From the NCBI GenBank assembly GCA_021613335.1, contig JAJTWR010000061.1, positions 1-64,000 on the forward strand: a stretch of DNA of 64,000 nucleotides. The letters run 5' to 3'. A program made the translations under genes and the position numbers. Within the stretch, counting starts at the first letter, position 1. Every line of letters starts with the position of its first letter. This stretch comes from Whitmania pigra. Lineage: Eukaryota; Annelida; Clitellata; Hirudinida; Haemopidae. The notes under the pieces were generated by a model. It was not told the origin of the DNA. It searched no databases and saw nothing but the letters and a program-made list of their open reading frames with translations. Positions 1 through 7,842 of this stretch are shown here, one piece after another.

Positions 1-2
1 GC

Positions 3-440
3 GGCATTGCGACCAGCATGGTGCAGGGCGGCGCCGTCCGCATCCAGCGCGAGATCAGCGCCTACCGGCTGAACGAATGGGGCGAGCCGGACCCGTCGTA
101 CCTCGATATGACCACAATCTATACGCTGTCCTACTATGTCCGCTCCTTGCGGCGGCGGATCGCGTCGAAATTTCCCCGAGCCAAGCTGGCCAATGACGGC
201 GCGCGCCTGCACCCTGGTTCGGCCATGGTGACGCCGGCCATCGTCAGGGCGGAGGCCATCGCGCATTACGCCGAACTGGAGCGGCTGGGGCTGATGGAAA
301 ACATGACGGCCTTCGTTGAGAATCTGATCGTCGAGCGCGACGCAAACGATCCGAACCGCCTCAACCTGCTGTTGCCGCCGGATCTGGTCAACCAGTTGAG
401 GTTCGTTGCCGGCGCGGTGCAATTCCGGCTGCAATTCTAA
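3..440 (+). CDS. Mu-like phage tail sheath protein, C-terminal part (partial)
   Basis: The frame is open from base 3 and continues off the left edge, so only the last 145 codons are visible. The end of the protein (GIATSMVQGG near the edge, then a long helical segment and a final hydrophobic LRFVAGAVQFRLQF strand) is typical of the C-terminal domain of gpL-type contractile tail sheath subunits, which polymerise around the tail tube. The strongest support is position: tube, gp41-like chaperone and tape-measure genes follow on the same strand in the Mu order. The next gene starts 9 bases downstream behind an AGGAGG site. Family assignment is inferred from pattern and order; the diagnostic N-terminal part is outside the window. 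Confidence 0.8.
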   Translation, partial: GIATSMVQGGAVRIQREISAYRLNEWGEPDPSYLDMTTIYTLSYYVRSLRRRIASKFPRAKLANDGARLHPGSAMVTPAIVRAEAIAHYAELERLGLMENMTAFVENLIVERDANDPNRLNLLLPPDLVNQLRFVAGAVQFRLQF

Positions 441-449
441 GGAGGCGAA

Positions 450-869
450 ATGACGGGACTATTTCAAAGCCGGGTGAATGGCGGCGGCGGTCAGCCCTTC
501 AGCAACCGTATCGCGGGCACGATCTATGTCCGCGTCGACGGCCAGCAGATGTATGCCAGAGGCGGCTGGAAGGTGAATTATGCCGAGAAGGTGCGCGAAG
601 GCGTCGCCGGTCAGGATGGCGTTCACGGCTATATCGAAAAGCCGGCTATTCCGAGCATCGAGGGCGAAGTAACGGATCGCGGCAATCTGTCCCTGGCCAG
701 GCTGGCCGGCATCGAAAATGCCACCGTCACTATCGAGCAGGCCAACGGCAAGGTCTATGTATTGTCGGAAGCCTGGCTGGTATCGGAACTGTCGGTGGAG
801 ACGGAAGATGGTAAATTCTCGGTGAAGTTTGAAGGCATGGCGATTGCCGAACAGATGGGAGGCGCTTGA
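450..869 (+). CDS. Mu-like phage tail tube protein
   Basis: A 139-residue protein starting at an ATG 3 bases after a strong AGGAGG ribosome site. Length and content fit the Mu gpM tail tube family: a small beta-rich protein with an early TIYVRVDGQQ strand and a KVNYAEKVREGVAGQDGVHG segment, close to the family pattern. Subunits form the inner tube of the contractile tail. It sits between sheath and gp41-type chaperone, as in Mu, and its TGA stop overlaps the next start (TGATG), suggesting translational coupling. No frameshift or truncation is seen. Confidence 0.85.
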   Translation: MTGLFQSRVNGGGGQPFSNRIAGTIYVRVDGQQMYARGGWKVNYAEKVREGVAGQDGVHGYIEKPAIPSIEGEVTDRGNLSLARLAGIENATVTIEQANGKVYVLSEAWLVSELSVETEDGKFSVKFEGMAIAEQMGGA

Positions 870-1186
870 TGAAGACGGTCGCGCTCAGCCATCCGATTCA
901 AGCCCATGGCGAATGGGTAACGGAACTGAGCGTTCCTGAGCGGATCACGCTGGGGCATTTGATGGCGATGGATGGCGCACAAGGCGAGATGGCAAAGATC
1001 GCCGGCTTGATCTCTGGCGTTTGCTCGATTCCGCTGTCGAGCGCGCAGATGCTGGATCTGGAGGATCTGGAGGCGGTGATGGCCGAACTTGGCCCTTTGT
1101 CGCGGAGTGGGGCTGCGGCTGGCAAAGCATCGCAGGCGACCTCGCCTGGCTTTACCGCTGGTCCCCCACAGAAGCGCAAGCCCTGA
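869..1186 (+). CDS. Mu gp41-like tail assembly chaperone, zero-frame product
   Basis: The ATG at 869 overlaps the TGA of the tube gene; the zero-frame product is 105 residues. The N-terminal part (SHPIQAHGEWVTELSVPERIT, then MAMDGAQGEMAKIAGLISGV) matches the gp41-type tail assembly family of Mu-like phages. In contractile and siphophage tails this gene normally gives two products by frameshifting, and both chaperone the tape-measure protein during tail assembly. After residue about 77 the zero frame becomes a low-complexity Ala/Gly/Pro tail, as expected for sequence beyond a slip site. See the frameshift signal at 1093. Confidence 0.8.
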   Translation: MKTVALSHPIQAHGEWVTELSVPERITLGHLMAMDGAQGEMAKIAGLISGVCSIPLSSAQMLDLEDLEAVMAELGPLSRSGAAAGKASQATSPGFTAGPPQKRKP

Positions 1187-1260
1187 CCGCGCCAACCTAC
1201 CATTGGTTCCGCCGCCATGCCGAGCGCATTGCCGCCGCCATAAATAAGAAATATCAGTGA
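869..1260 (+). CDS. gp41-gp41' tail assembly fusion made by -1 frameshift
   Basis: If ribosomes slip back one base at 1093-1099, translation leaves the zero frame after about 77 codons and continues for 53 codons to the TGA at 1258, giving roughly 130 residues. The extension contains DLAWLYRWSPTEAQAL followed by a charged helix with YHWFRRHAERIAAAI. This resembles the GpE-type extension (a W/F-H/R-W-P/S-x-x-E pattern) that shifted products carry in P2- and Mu-like phages. The shifted product is thought to bind the tape-measure protein while the unshifted one coats it. The motif and slip site are seen; efficiency is unknown. Confidence 0.75.
1093..1099 (+). promoter_or_regulatory. Programmed -1 frameshift slippery heptamer CCCTTTG
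   Basis: Relative to the 869 frame the bases read C CCT TTG, the X XXY YYZ form of a -1 slippery heptamer. Both tRNAs can re-pair as CCC TTT in the -1 frame. It lies exactly where the conserved gp41 region ends and the GpE-like extension begins in the other frame. A GC-rich stretch follows and may act as a stimulator, but I did not establish a defined pseudoknot. Confidence 0.75.
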
Positions 1261-1266
1261 GTTGGC

Positions 1267-1533
1267 TTATTCCGCCGCGGCTTTAACAACCAGGTTCAGT
1301 CGCATCGCTCGCAGGATTCTCAAGACTGTCGCAATGCTTGGATTTCCTGTTGCAGATAGGCTGCGATAAAGAGTGTTTGCGTTGACCTGTGCGGATGCGG
1401 CCATATCGGACATGCCGTGCTTACGGGCAAGAACGCCGAGCGCGGCTGCCAACATTTTACCGTCGCCATCATCTTGCTCCAGGGCGGCGGTCAGAAACTC
1501 CGCTTCGGTCTCAAGATCGGTGAGGTAGCGCGC
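1267..1533 (-). pseudogene. HigA-type addiction-module antitoxin, 5'-truncated remnant
   Basis: The last 88 codons of this minus-strand frame match the small XRE-like antitoxin family of HigBA-type modules: a YLTDLETEAEFLTAAL start, MLAAALGVLARKHGMSDMA helices, a LYRSLSATGNPSIATV recognition region and a LRILRAMRLNLVV end. The usual first few residues and a start codon are missing. No ATG, GTG or TTG lies near residue 1 in frame, and the frame only opens by running into the divergent gene at 1598. No partner HigB-type gene is visible on either side. It sits as cargo inside the phage tail operon, on the opposite strand. Probably a remnant, or a gene with a single-base start-region error. Confidence 0.6.
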
Positions 1534-1597
1534 TGGACCACGTCCGCCTGACCCCGGTCGATCTTCAAGAGGCGCGGGCGGTTTGAAAGGAAAAGCG

Positions 1598-1810
1598 ATG
1601 ACGGCTCCCCGGTACTGTACCCCGGAAGATATTTTCGATGAAGATGGCAATGTTCTGCGCGCCGAACCCTGGGCGATCGAGGCGGGGTTGATGGTGGAAG
1701 CTCCAGTCAAGGTCCGCTTTTCAGATGGCCATGTTGAGGACCACATGCAGGTTCTCATCACCCCGTTGGGGTTGAAGGTTCTGGCGAAGGAATTCAACAG
1801 AATCCATTGA
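1598..1810 (+). CDS. Small phage-region protein, weak KilAC-like C-terminus
   Basis: A 70-residue protein from the ATG at 1598, chosen because GAAAGGAAAA lies just upstream. The second half (VKVRFSDGHVEDHMQVLITP followed by LGLKVLAKEF) is reminiscent of the C-terminal strand-helix of KilAC-type phage antirepressors, where a TPKG-like turn precedes an LA-K helix. It has no room for the DNA-binding N-terminal domain, so the role is unknown. It lies between the antitoxin remnant and a hypothetical tail gene, 21 bases before the next start, and is probably co-transcribed with the tail operon. Confidence 0.5.
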   Translation: MTAPRYCTPEDIFDEDGNVLRAEPWAIEAGLMVEAPVKVRFSDGHVEDHMQVLITPLGLKVLAKEFNRIH

Positions 1811-1831
1811 CGCGGTTCGCGGGAGTTGGCG

Positions 1832-2488
1832 ATGGCGAAGATTGACCGGACGGTGTTTGCCGAAAGCGGCGGCTTGACCCTGATCGCCGCGATTGCCGAA
1901 GGGATGCCGTTGGTTGCCGCCAAGGCAATGAACGATCTGGCGTGGCAGGCGCGCAATCGGATCCGCGACCATTTGGCGAACGCCTTCATCTTGCGCAATC
2001 GCCGGGCGCAACAGGGAATTCGCGTGAAGAACGCCAGTTACCGCAACGGTTCGCCGGCTGAGGTTTACACGCTGGACGATTGGTTGGCGCGCCATGAAGA
2101 GGGCGGGATGAAGACATCGATCGCCGGTCATCGCATCGCTATTCCGATTGAGAAAAACGACGCACACCACCATGGCATTCGCAGCGATGTCAGAACCATT
2201 TTGCGCAGTTCTTCGCGTCCGACGGCGCTGCGCAACAAAAAACATGAAGTCGGCACGTTTAACGGTCTCGGGAAATTCAAAAATAAAAAACAGGATTTTA
2301 TTTTCAGACGAAGAAAAGCAAAAGATGGAGAAAGGATTGAACTGCTTTACACTCTGGTTAAGCAGGCAAGAATAAAGCCCAAACTTTCCATGGTAAATAT
2401 TGCCGCTGAAATTGTAAAGAAAGGCGCATCCTCCGCTCTTGAAGCCGCGTTCGATTATTATCTAAAGCGTTCGAAGAAAAAATCATGA
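1832..2488 (+). CDS. Hypothetical phage protein before the tape-measure gene
   Basis: A 218-residue basic protein. The ATG at 1832 follows GGGAG at 1821-1825. The N-terminal third has helical phage-like sequence (MNDLAWQARNRIRDHLANAF); the C-terminal third is very Lys/Arg rich (GLGKFKNKKQDFIFRRRKAK) and ends KRSKKKS. The DNA from about 2270 to 2475 is clearly more AT-rich than its neighbours, suggesting a patchwork gene. The stop overlaps the tape-measure start (ATGA). Position suggests a tail completion or assembly factor, but I do not recognise a family. Confidence 0.6.
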   Translation: MAKIDRTVFAESGGLTLIAAIAEGMPLVAAKAMNDLAWQARNRIRDHLANAFILRNRRAQQGIRVKNASYRNGSPAEVYTLDDWLARHEEGGMKTSIAGHRIAIPIEKNDAHHHGIRSDVRTILRSSSRPTALRNKKHEVGTFNGLGKFKNKKQDFIFRRRKAKDGERIELLYTLVKQARIKPKLSMVNIAAEIVKKGASSALEAAFDYYLKRSKKKS

Positions 2489-4266
2489 GCAATGTCGTTG
2501 AGTCCGTCCGGGTTTTAATGTCGCTGATCGACCGGGTAACGGCGCCGGCGCGGGCGATCGTGCGCAGTCTCGATGGGATTGCCGCCCCGGCGCGGCGCGC
2601 CAAGCTGGCGCTGCAAGCCATGATGGAAACGCGCGGCATGAAGCGCGCGATGGCGGGGATCGAGGGGATCGGCAGCCGGGTGCGTTCGCTGGCCGGTCAT
2701 GCCGCTGGCCTAGCGGCGCCGCTCGCGGCTGTTTTCAGCGGCGGTTCCATTGTCGGGCTATTGAATGCCGCCCATGCCGCCAGCGAATATGCCGACAGCA
2801 TGATGGATGCGGCGACATCCGCTGGCATAAGCTTCGAGGCTTTTCAAGCTCTCAACCATGTCGCCGAACAAGGCGGCGTCTCAACGCAAACCTTGGGAAA
2901 GTCGTTTAAATTTCTGAATAAACAGATCGGCGCCGCCAAGGCCGGAGTACCCCATGCGCAAGAGATGTTCGACGCTCTGGGCATTTCGGCGGACGATCTG
3001 GCGAAACGCAAGCCGGACAAAATCTTTCTGGCGGTTGCCGGCGCTTTGGAAAAAATTACCGATCCAAGCTTGAAAGTATCCGCCGCGCTGGCAGTGTTCG
3101 GCAAGTCTGGCGACCAATTGCTGCCCATGATGGATGAGGGCAAAGCCGCCATGGAAGGCATGATAGCAGATGCCATGACGCTTGGCATCGTCATGGATCA
3201 GAAGTCGGGCAAAGCCGTCAAGGATTATGCGGACCATGTGGCAAAGCTGATGAGCGCGCTTCAAGGATTGTCGCGTGCGATTGCCGCCAACATCGTCCCG
3301 GCCCTTGATCCGCTGGTCGAAGATTTGACCAAATGGATTGCCGCCAATCGCGAGTTGATCGCAACGCAGCTTGGCGAGTTCGTTCAGCGCATCGGCGCGT
3401 GGATACAGCAGATCGATTTCGAGCGCGTGCTGGAGGGAATGAATAATTTCATCGCCGCCATCCAGCAGGTGATCGGCTGGCTTGGCGGCTGGGACAATGC
3501 CGGGATCCTCGCCGCTCTGGGCATGACCGGGCTGCTCGGGCCGCTCTTATCCATCCTGACGAGTCTGGTCCCGGCTCTTTGGGCGGCAATCCCGGCGGTG
3601 GTATCGTTCGGCGCGGCGCTGATGACCACGCCTATCGGTTGGGTCATTGCCGGCATCGCCGCGCTCGCCGCCGCCGTCTATTTGATTTACGACAATTGGG
3701 AGGAAATAAGCCAATGGCTCTTACCTCTTTGGGATAGCGTCAAGACGGGCTTCTTCGCTTTTGTCGATGCGATTTCCGGCAAATGGAGCGAAATAAGCGA
3801 ATGGTTTTCGGCAAGCTGGGATAGCGTCAAGACGGGCTTCTTCGCTTTTGTCGATGCGATTTCCGGCAAATGGAGCGGAATAAGCGAATGGTTTTCGGCA
3901 AGCTGGGATCGCATCAAAACAGGCTTCTTCGCTTTTGTCGATTGGATGGCTGGCGCGGTTAAAAATCTGTTAAGCCGCCTGGACGCGCCCTTACGGGCTG
4001 TGGCCGGGCTGTTCGGTTTTGAGATCCCCAAATTCGATTTCGGCGGTACGGCGAGTATCCTTGCGGCATCGAATGCGCCGCCCGCGTCCAGCGACGGTTT
4101 GAGCGCGCTAACGCAGCCGTCAGCGCCGGCGAAAGCGCAAATCGGCGGCGAGATGGTGGTCAGGTTCGAGAACCCGCCGCCGGGAATGGAAGTGACCGGT
4201 TCCAGGAGCGATTCGCCCGGCCTGTCCTTCCGGCCCGATCTCGGGCTAGCCTTCGGTTCCTATTGA
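2485..4266 (+). CDS. Phage tail tape-measure protein
   Basis: A 593-residue protein with the usual tape-measure layout. An amphipathic helical N-terminal part (MSNVVESVRVLMSLIDRVTA onward) includes a YADSMMDAATSAGISFEAFQ-type segment seen in Mu gp42-like proteins. The middle has strongly hydrophobic segments around residues 345-400 (GLLGPLLSILTSLVPALWAA, AGIAALAAAVYLIYDNW). Then comes a Trp/Phe-rich repeat region with three 29-residue units, and a Pro-rich C-terminus. The protein spans the tail lumen and sets tail length; at about 1.5 A per residue it would predict a tail near 90 nm. The start overlaps the previous stop, and gpN follows with TGATG overlap. Confidence 0.85.
   Translation: MSNVVESVRVLMSLIDRVTAPARAIVRSLDGIAAPARRAKLALQAMMETRGMKRAMAGIEGIGSRVRSLAGHAAGLAAPLAAVFSGGSIVGLLNAAHAASEYADSMMDAATSAGISFEAFQALNHVAEQGGVSTQTLGKSFKFLNKQIGAAKAGVPHAQEMFDALGISADDLAKRKPDKIFLAVAGALEKITDPSLKVSAALAVFGKSGDQLLPMMDEGKAAMEGMIADAMTLGIVMDQKSGKAVKDYADHVAKLMSALQGLSRAIAANIVPALDPLVEDLTKWIAANRELIATQLGEFVQRIGAWIQQIDFERVLEGMNNFIAAIQQVIGWLGGWDNAGILAALGMTGLLGPLLSILTSLVPALWAAIPAVVSFGAALMTTPIGWVIAGIAALAAAVYLIYDNWEEISQWLLPLWDSVKTGFFAFVDAISGKWSEISEWFSASWDSVKTGFFAFVDAISGKWSGISEWFSASWDRIKTGFFAFVDWMAGAVKNLLSRLDAPLRAVAGLFGFEIPKFDFGGTASILAASNAPPASSDGLSALTQPSAPAKAQIGGEMVVRFENPPPGMEVTGSRSDSPGLSFRPDLGLAFGSY
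3730..3950 (+). repeat. 87-bp tandem repeat inside the tape-measure gene
   Basis: Units begin at 3730, 3817 and 3904, exactly 87 bases apart, and encode WDSVKTGFFAFVDAISGKWS followed by EISEWFSAS. Units one and two are almost identical at DNA level; the third diverges after about 45 bases. In-frame duplication of tape-measure units lengthens tails, so the near-identity of two units suggests recent expansion. Confidence 0.9.
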
Positions 4267-5405
4267 TGGCAAACTGGCGGGATCGCTTGAAGCCGGCGCG
4301 CTGGCGCGGCGTGGCGTTTCATGTCGACGCCGTCGATTTGGAAGCCGGGCGGCGGGTGGCGTTGCACGAATATCCGCTGCGCGATCTGCCATCGTCGCAG
4401 GATCTGGGGCGCGCGCAACGCAAAATATCGGTCACGGCCTATCTGCTGGGCGGCGATTATCTCGATCGCCGCGATCGCCTGTTGGAAGCGCTGGAACAGC
4501 CGGGGCCGGGAACCCTGGAATTGCCGAGTTGGCCTGCCCAGCAGATGGTATTGGCCGGGGCGGGCAAGATCGCGGAGTCGAAATCCGAGGGCGGCATCTG
4601 CCGGATTTCCCTCAATTTCGCCGAGGCGGGCGAGGCGGTGCACCCGCTGCCGGTTGGCCAGGGGCCGGATGCGGCCGCCGAGCGCACGGTTGCGGCTCGA
4701 AGCGCTGCGCGCGATCGCTTTGCCAGGAACTGGCGCACGGCATCGCCGGGCAGCCGCTGGCTATCAAGCGCGATCGGCGACGCCTTGAGCCGCGAATGGC
4801 TGGGGTTGTTGCGCGGCATGTCGGCCATCGCCTCCGATCTCGGGCTATCCGATAGCCTGGGCGGGCGATTGTTGGGCGAAGCCTTGACGCTCGGCCAAAC
4901 GCTGGAGCGCAACGGCAGATCGATCCCGACAAGGGCGCTTGGCATCGTCGCCGCTCTGGTCGATACGGTCGTTGGGAGTAGCGCCGCCGACGCGCTTTTC
5001 GTGGCGCTCGACGCGCTATCGGCGGCGGCGAAATGGAGCGATGCGCCGTGGATCGGGACAAGCTGGCCGCGCGGCGCGACGCAGCCTGGATGGTCCAGTA
5101 TATATCCCGAGACTGACGACAGGAGGGTTTTGCGCTGCAACCGCGCGGCGCTGGCCGGTCTGGTCTCGCACGCCGTTTTCATCGAGCGTTGCCGGCATCT
5201 GTGCGCTTATCGTCCGACATCCTCGCGCGATGCGGCGGAACGGCGCTTCCGGCTGATGGCGGATTTCGACGATCTTGCCGGGCGCATCGGCGCCGCTGAC
5301 GACGCATCGAGCAATCTGGTCGGCGCACGAGGGCTGGACCGAGATTTCGGTTTCGCGCGCGCTGGATCGGGCGGCGGGCGATTTCACCCTCGGACTGACC
5401 GATAA
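4266..5405 (+). CDS. Mu gpN-like DNA circularisation/baseplate protein, C-terminally truncated
   Basis: The ATG at 4266 overlaps the tape-measure stop. The N-terminal part (WRDRLKPARWRGVAFHVDAV, HEYPLRDLPSSQDLGRAQRK, ISVTAYLLGGDYLDRRDRLL) is the well-conserved N-terminal domain of the Mu gpN family, annotated as DNA circularisation protein and now seen as a baseplate/tail component. The middle is Ala-rich and helical. The product is 379 residues against roughly 490 in relatives. From about residue 350 the frame becomes GC-rich junk (ARAGSGGGRFHPRTDR) and overlaps the gpP frame by 131 bases. The C-terminal domain is therefore missing, consistent with a deletion near 5300. Confidence 0.75.
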   Translation: MANWRDRLKPARWRGVAFHVDAVDLEAGRRVALHEYPLRDLPSSQDLGRAQRKISVTAYLLGGDYLDRRDRLLEALEQPGPGTLELPSWPAQQMVLAGAGKIAESKSEGGICRISLNFAEAGEAVHPLPVGQGPDAAAERTVAARSAARDRFARNWRTASPGSRWLSSAIGDALSREWLGLLRGMSAIASDLGLSDSLGGRLLGEALTLGQTLERNGRSIPTRALGIVAALVDTVVGSSAADALFVALDALSAAAKWSDAPWIGTSWPRGATQPGWSSIYPETDDRRVLRCNRAALAGLVSHAVFIERCRHLCAYRPTSSRDAAERRFRLMADFDDLAGRIGAADDASSNLVGARGLDRDFGFARAGSGGGRFHPRTDR

Positions 5406-6732
5406 ACGCAAAGGGCCGGAGGGGGCGAGCGTGCCGCCGCGTCTTTATTGCGGCGCGCAGTGCCGGGTTTATATCGGCGGCGATCTTGTGTTGACCGGTT
5501 ATGTCGACGAGGTTTGCGTCAGCTATGGCGCGAGCGATCACAGCATCAAGGTAACGGGCCGCTCCAGGACCTGCGATCTGGTCGATTGCTCGGTTGATCC
5601 GGCCTTCAGCGGCGGCGATGGCGCCAGCGGCAAAGCGAACCCGGTCCGGGGTCTGTTTCACAAGGACGGCGAAATTTCGCGCATGGTGCATGGGCGTCCA
5701 AGCCCAACCGCCGGCTTGTCGGCGATGACGCAAGCGGCTGGGGTTGCTGCGACAAACGCCAATGGCGGTCATTTTCGCGGGCAGCGGCTGGCGCAGATCG
5801 CCTCAGCGCTGGCCCGGCCCTATGGCATCGATGTAAAGACATCGGGCGATAGCGGCGAGCCGTTCGCCGGACTGACCGTTGAGAAAGGCGATAAGGTTTT
5901 CGATGTCATCGAGCGGATGTGCCGGCTGCGCGGCCTTCTGGCGAGCGACGATGCGTATGGACATCTCATCCTTGCCCGCCCTGGCGCGGGGCGCTCTTGC
6001 GGAACGCTGGAATTGGGCAAAACCATCCTTGCCGCCGACGGGCGTTTCAGCGCCAAGGAACGTTACAGCGAATACCGCGTCTTCGGTCAATCGCCCGGAC
6101 TGCACCGGGACAGCTTTGGCGCCGTCAGCGACGAGGATGAACGCGCCGACCCCGACGATGACGAGGATAGCGAGGATGAGCCGTCGGCTTCTGGCCCGTC
6201 GGTAGGCGCTGGACGCAGCGCCGAGATTGCCGAGCGGGCGCAAGCCGTCGCCTCTGCCCAAGGGGTTGCGCGCGATGACAGCGTTACGCGCTATCGGCTG
6301 CTGGTCGTGCAGGCGGAAACCGCGGCGCAGGCGGGCGGCGCGCAGGGGCGAGCGCAGTGGGAAGCGGCGCATCGGCTGGGCAAGTCGCTCAGCCTGACCT
6401 ACACCGCGCCAGGCTGGCGCACGGCGGATGGAGCGCTCTGGCAGACGAATGGCGTGGTCTGGCTGATCGATCCCCTGATGGCGCTGGAGCGATCCCTGGT
6501 GGTTGGCGGCGTTGATTTTTCTCTGAACGAATCGGGCGGGATGGTGACGAAGCTCAGCCTTTTGCCGCAGGAAGCCTATCTGCCGGAACCGCTCAAGGCG
6601 AAAAAGCCGAAAAGCGACGGCGGTCGCGGTTCGGACGGCAAAGCGCAGTCGCAAGGATTGTTTTCGGCGCGCGGCCCGATATCCCGGCAAGTCTCCGGAC
6701 AAGTCTCCGGACAAGTCTCTGAGGAGCAATGA
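5275..6732 (+). CDS. Mu gpP-like baseplate hub protein
   Basis: The recognisable part starts at HEGWTEISVSRALDRAAGDF, the first strand-helix of the gpP (gp44) baseplate hub family, and continues with VYIGGDLVLTGYVDEV and a VTGRSRTCDLVDCS segment. The hub links spike and tube. The only in-frame start (TTG at 5275) lies inside gpN reading in another frame, and the usual first residues before GWTEIS are lost, so the 5' end is probably a deletion junction. An acidic insert (EDERADPDDDEDSEDEP) sits near residue 290 and a short SGQV repeat near the end. The stop is 6 bases before the gp45 start. Confidence 0.75.
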   Translation: MPGASAPLTTHRAIWSAHEGWTEISVSRALDRAAGDFTLGLTDKRKGPEGASVPPRLYCGAQCRVYIGGDLVLTGYVDEVCVSYGASDHSIKVTGRSRTCDLVDCSVDPAFSGGDGASGKANPVRGLFHKDGEISRMVHGRPSPTAGLSAMTQAAGVAATNANGGHFRGQRLAQIASALARPYGIDVKTSGDSGEPFAGLTVEKGDKVFDVIERMCRLRGLLASDDAYGHLILARPGAGRSCGTLELGKTILAADGRFSAKERYSEYRVFGQSPGLHRDSFGAVSDEDERADPDDDEDSEDEPSASGPSVGAGRSAEIAERAQAVASAQGVARDDSVTRYRLLVVQAETAAQAGGAQGRAQWEAAHRLGKSLSLTYTAPGWRTADGALWQTNGVVWLIDPLMALERSLVVGGVDFSLNESGGMVTKLSLLPQEAYLPEPLKAKKPKSDGGRGSDGKAQSQGLFSARGPISRQVSGQVSGQVSEEQ

Positions 6733-6738
6733 AACGCC

Positions 6739-7311
6739 ATGGACTCAATGGCTTTGACGCGCGCGCTTGGGCCCCTGGTCCGGCGGGCGGGCTGCATGGT
6801 TGCCCGCGCCATCCTCGGCGGAACCAGGCTGATTGCCGGACGCCAGGCGGGGCAAACGCAGCGCCATGCCGAAGAGGTGCGCGACGATACCGAGATAATG
6901 CAACCCTATGGCTTTGCCTCCCGTCCGCACGCCGGAGCCGAAGGCATCGTGGTCGAGGTGGGCGGCGACGCCTCGCATCAGGTGATGATCGTGTGCGACG
7001 ATGCGCGCTACCGTTTCGGGCCGCTGAAGACGGGCGAAGCGGCGCTGTACGACGATCTGTCTCAGCATATCTATCTCTACCGTCACGGGGTGACGATCTC
7101 AGATCGCTTCGGGCAGACGATCCGGTTGACCGAAAAGGGGATCGCCATCGACAGCCCGAAAGCGGTTACGCTCAAGGCGCCGGAGATCGGGCTTGGCGAT
7201 GGCGAGGTGCGGCCCGTCGCGCGCATCGGCGATGTTGTTGAGATTACCCGTGGCTCGTCGGCTGGTCGCTGGCCGGTCGTCACCGGCTCATCTTGCGTCA
7301 AGGCCGTCTGA
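6739..7311 (+). CDS. Mu gp45-like baseplate spike protein
   Basis: A 190-residue protein following GAGGAG. It has the OB-fold region (EIMQPYGFASRPHAGAEGIV, then VEVGGDASHQVMIVCDD) and the beta-helical shaft (YDDLSQHIYLYRHGVTISDR, AIDSPKAVTLKAPEIGLGDG) of gp45/gpV-type spikes that puncture the cell envelope. In Mu and P2 the tip carries an iron site with a His-x-His motif; here the C-terminus ends SSAGRWPVVTGSSCVKAV with no such pair visible, so the tip chemistry may differ. The stop overlaps the gp46 start (TGATG). Confidence 0.85.
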   Translation: MDSMALTRALGPLVRRAGCMVARAILGGTRLIAGRQAGQTQRHAEEVRDDTEIMQPYGFASRPHAGAEGIVVEVGGDASHQVMIVCDDARYRFGPLKTGEAALYDDLSQHIYLYRHGVTISDRFGQTIRLTEKGIAIDSPKAVTLKAPEIGLGDGEVRPVARIGDVVEITRGSSAGRWPVVTGSSCVKAV

Positions 7312-7832
7312 TGGATGCCGATCTCATATGGTCGCTTGAGGATTGGAGCGGCGATCTTGCTATCGTTGACGGCGATCTTGCCCATGATCGGGCGCTGGAA
7401 ACCGCGACGCTGATCTCGCTGTTCAGCGACCGGCGCGCCTTGCCGGACGATGCCTTGCCGGACGCGGACTCCTGTTGGCGCGGGTTTGAAAGCGGCCGCC
7501 CGCCCGGCGTGACAGGCCGCCGGGGCTGGTGGGCCGATGGCTCCTTGCCGCCGCTTTCGCAAGGCCGCGGCGACCGGATCGGCTCCCGGATCTGGCTTTT
7601 GTCGCGCGAGAAATGGACGAATGGAACCGCCGAGCGGCTGCGCTGTTATGCCGAAGAAGCGCTGCAATGGCTGATCGAAGATGGCATTGCCGATCGCGTG
7701 CGCGTGCAGGCGCAACGCGATGCATTCCAGAAGATTTCGCTGTCGATCTGGATTGAGCGATCTGGCGCTAGCCTGTGGTCAGGCCGTTTCGACTGGTCCT
7801 GGGCGCAGATGTTCGATCGGACGGATCCGTAA
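7311..7832 (+). CDS. Mu gp46-like baseplate wedge protein
   Basis: The ATG at 7311 overlaps the gp45 stop. The 173-residue protein has the gp46 family signature: an N-terminal WSLEDWSGDLAIVDGDLAHD, LETATLISLFSDRRALPDDA, the GWW motif in TGRRGWWADGS, then EALQWLIEDGIADRVRVQAQ. It is a structural wedge component of Mu-type baseplates, positioned between spike and gp47 as expected. No anomalies. Confidence 0.85.
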   Translation: MDADLIWSLEDWSGDLAIVDGDLAHDRALETATLISLFSDRRALPDDALPDADSCWRGFESGRPPGVTGRRGWWADGSLPPLSQGRGDRIGSRIWLLSREKWTNGTAERLRCYAEEALQWLIEDGIADRVRVQAQRDAFQKISLSIWIERSGASLWSGRFDWSWAQMFDRTDP

Positions 7833-7842
7833 GGACAGGATT

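Noticed and set aside
1267..1810. A working toxin-antitoxin pair
   Set aside because: Only an antitoxin-like segment without a start codon is present and no adjacent HigB/RelE-like frame was found on either strand.
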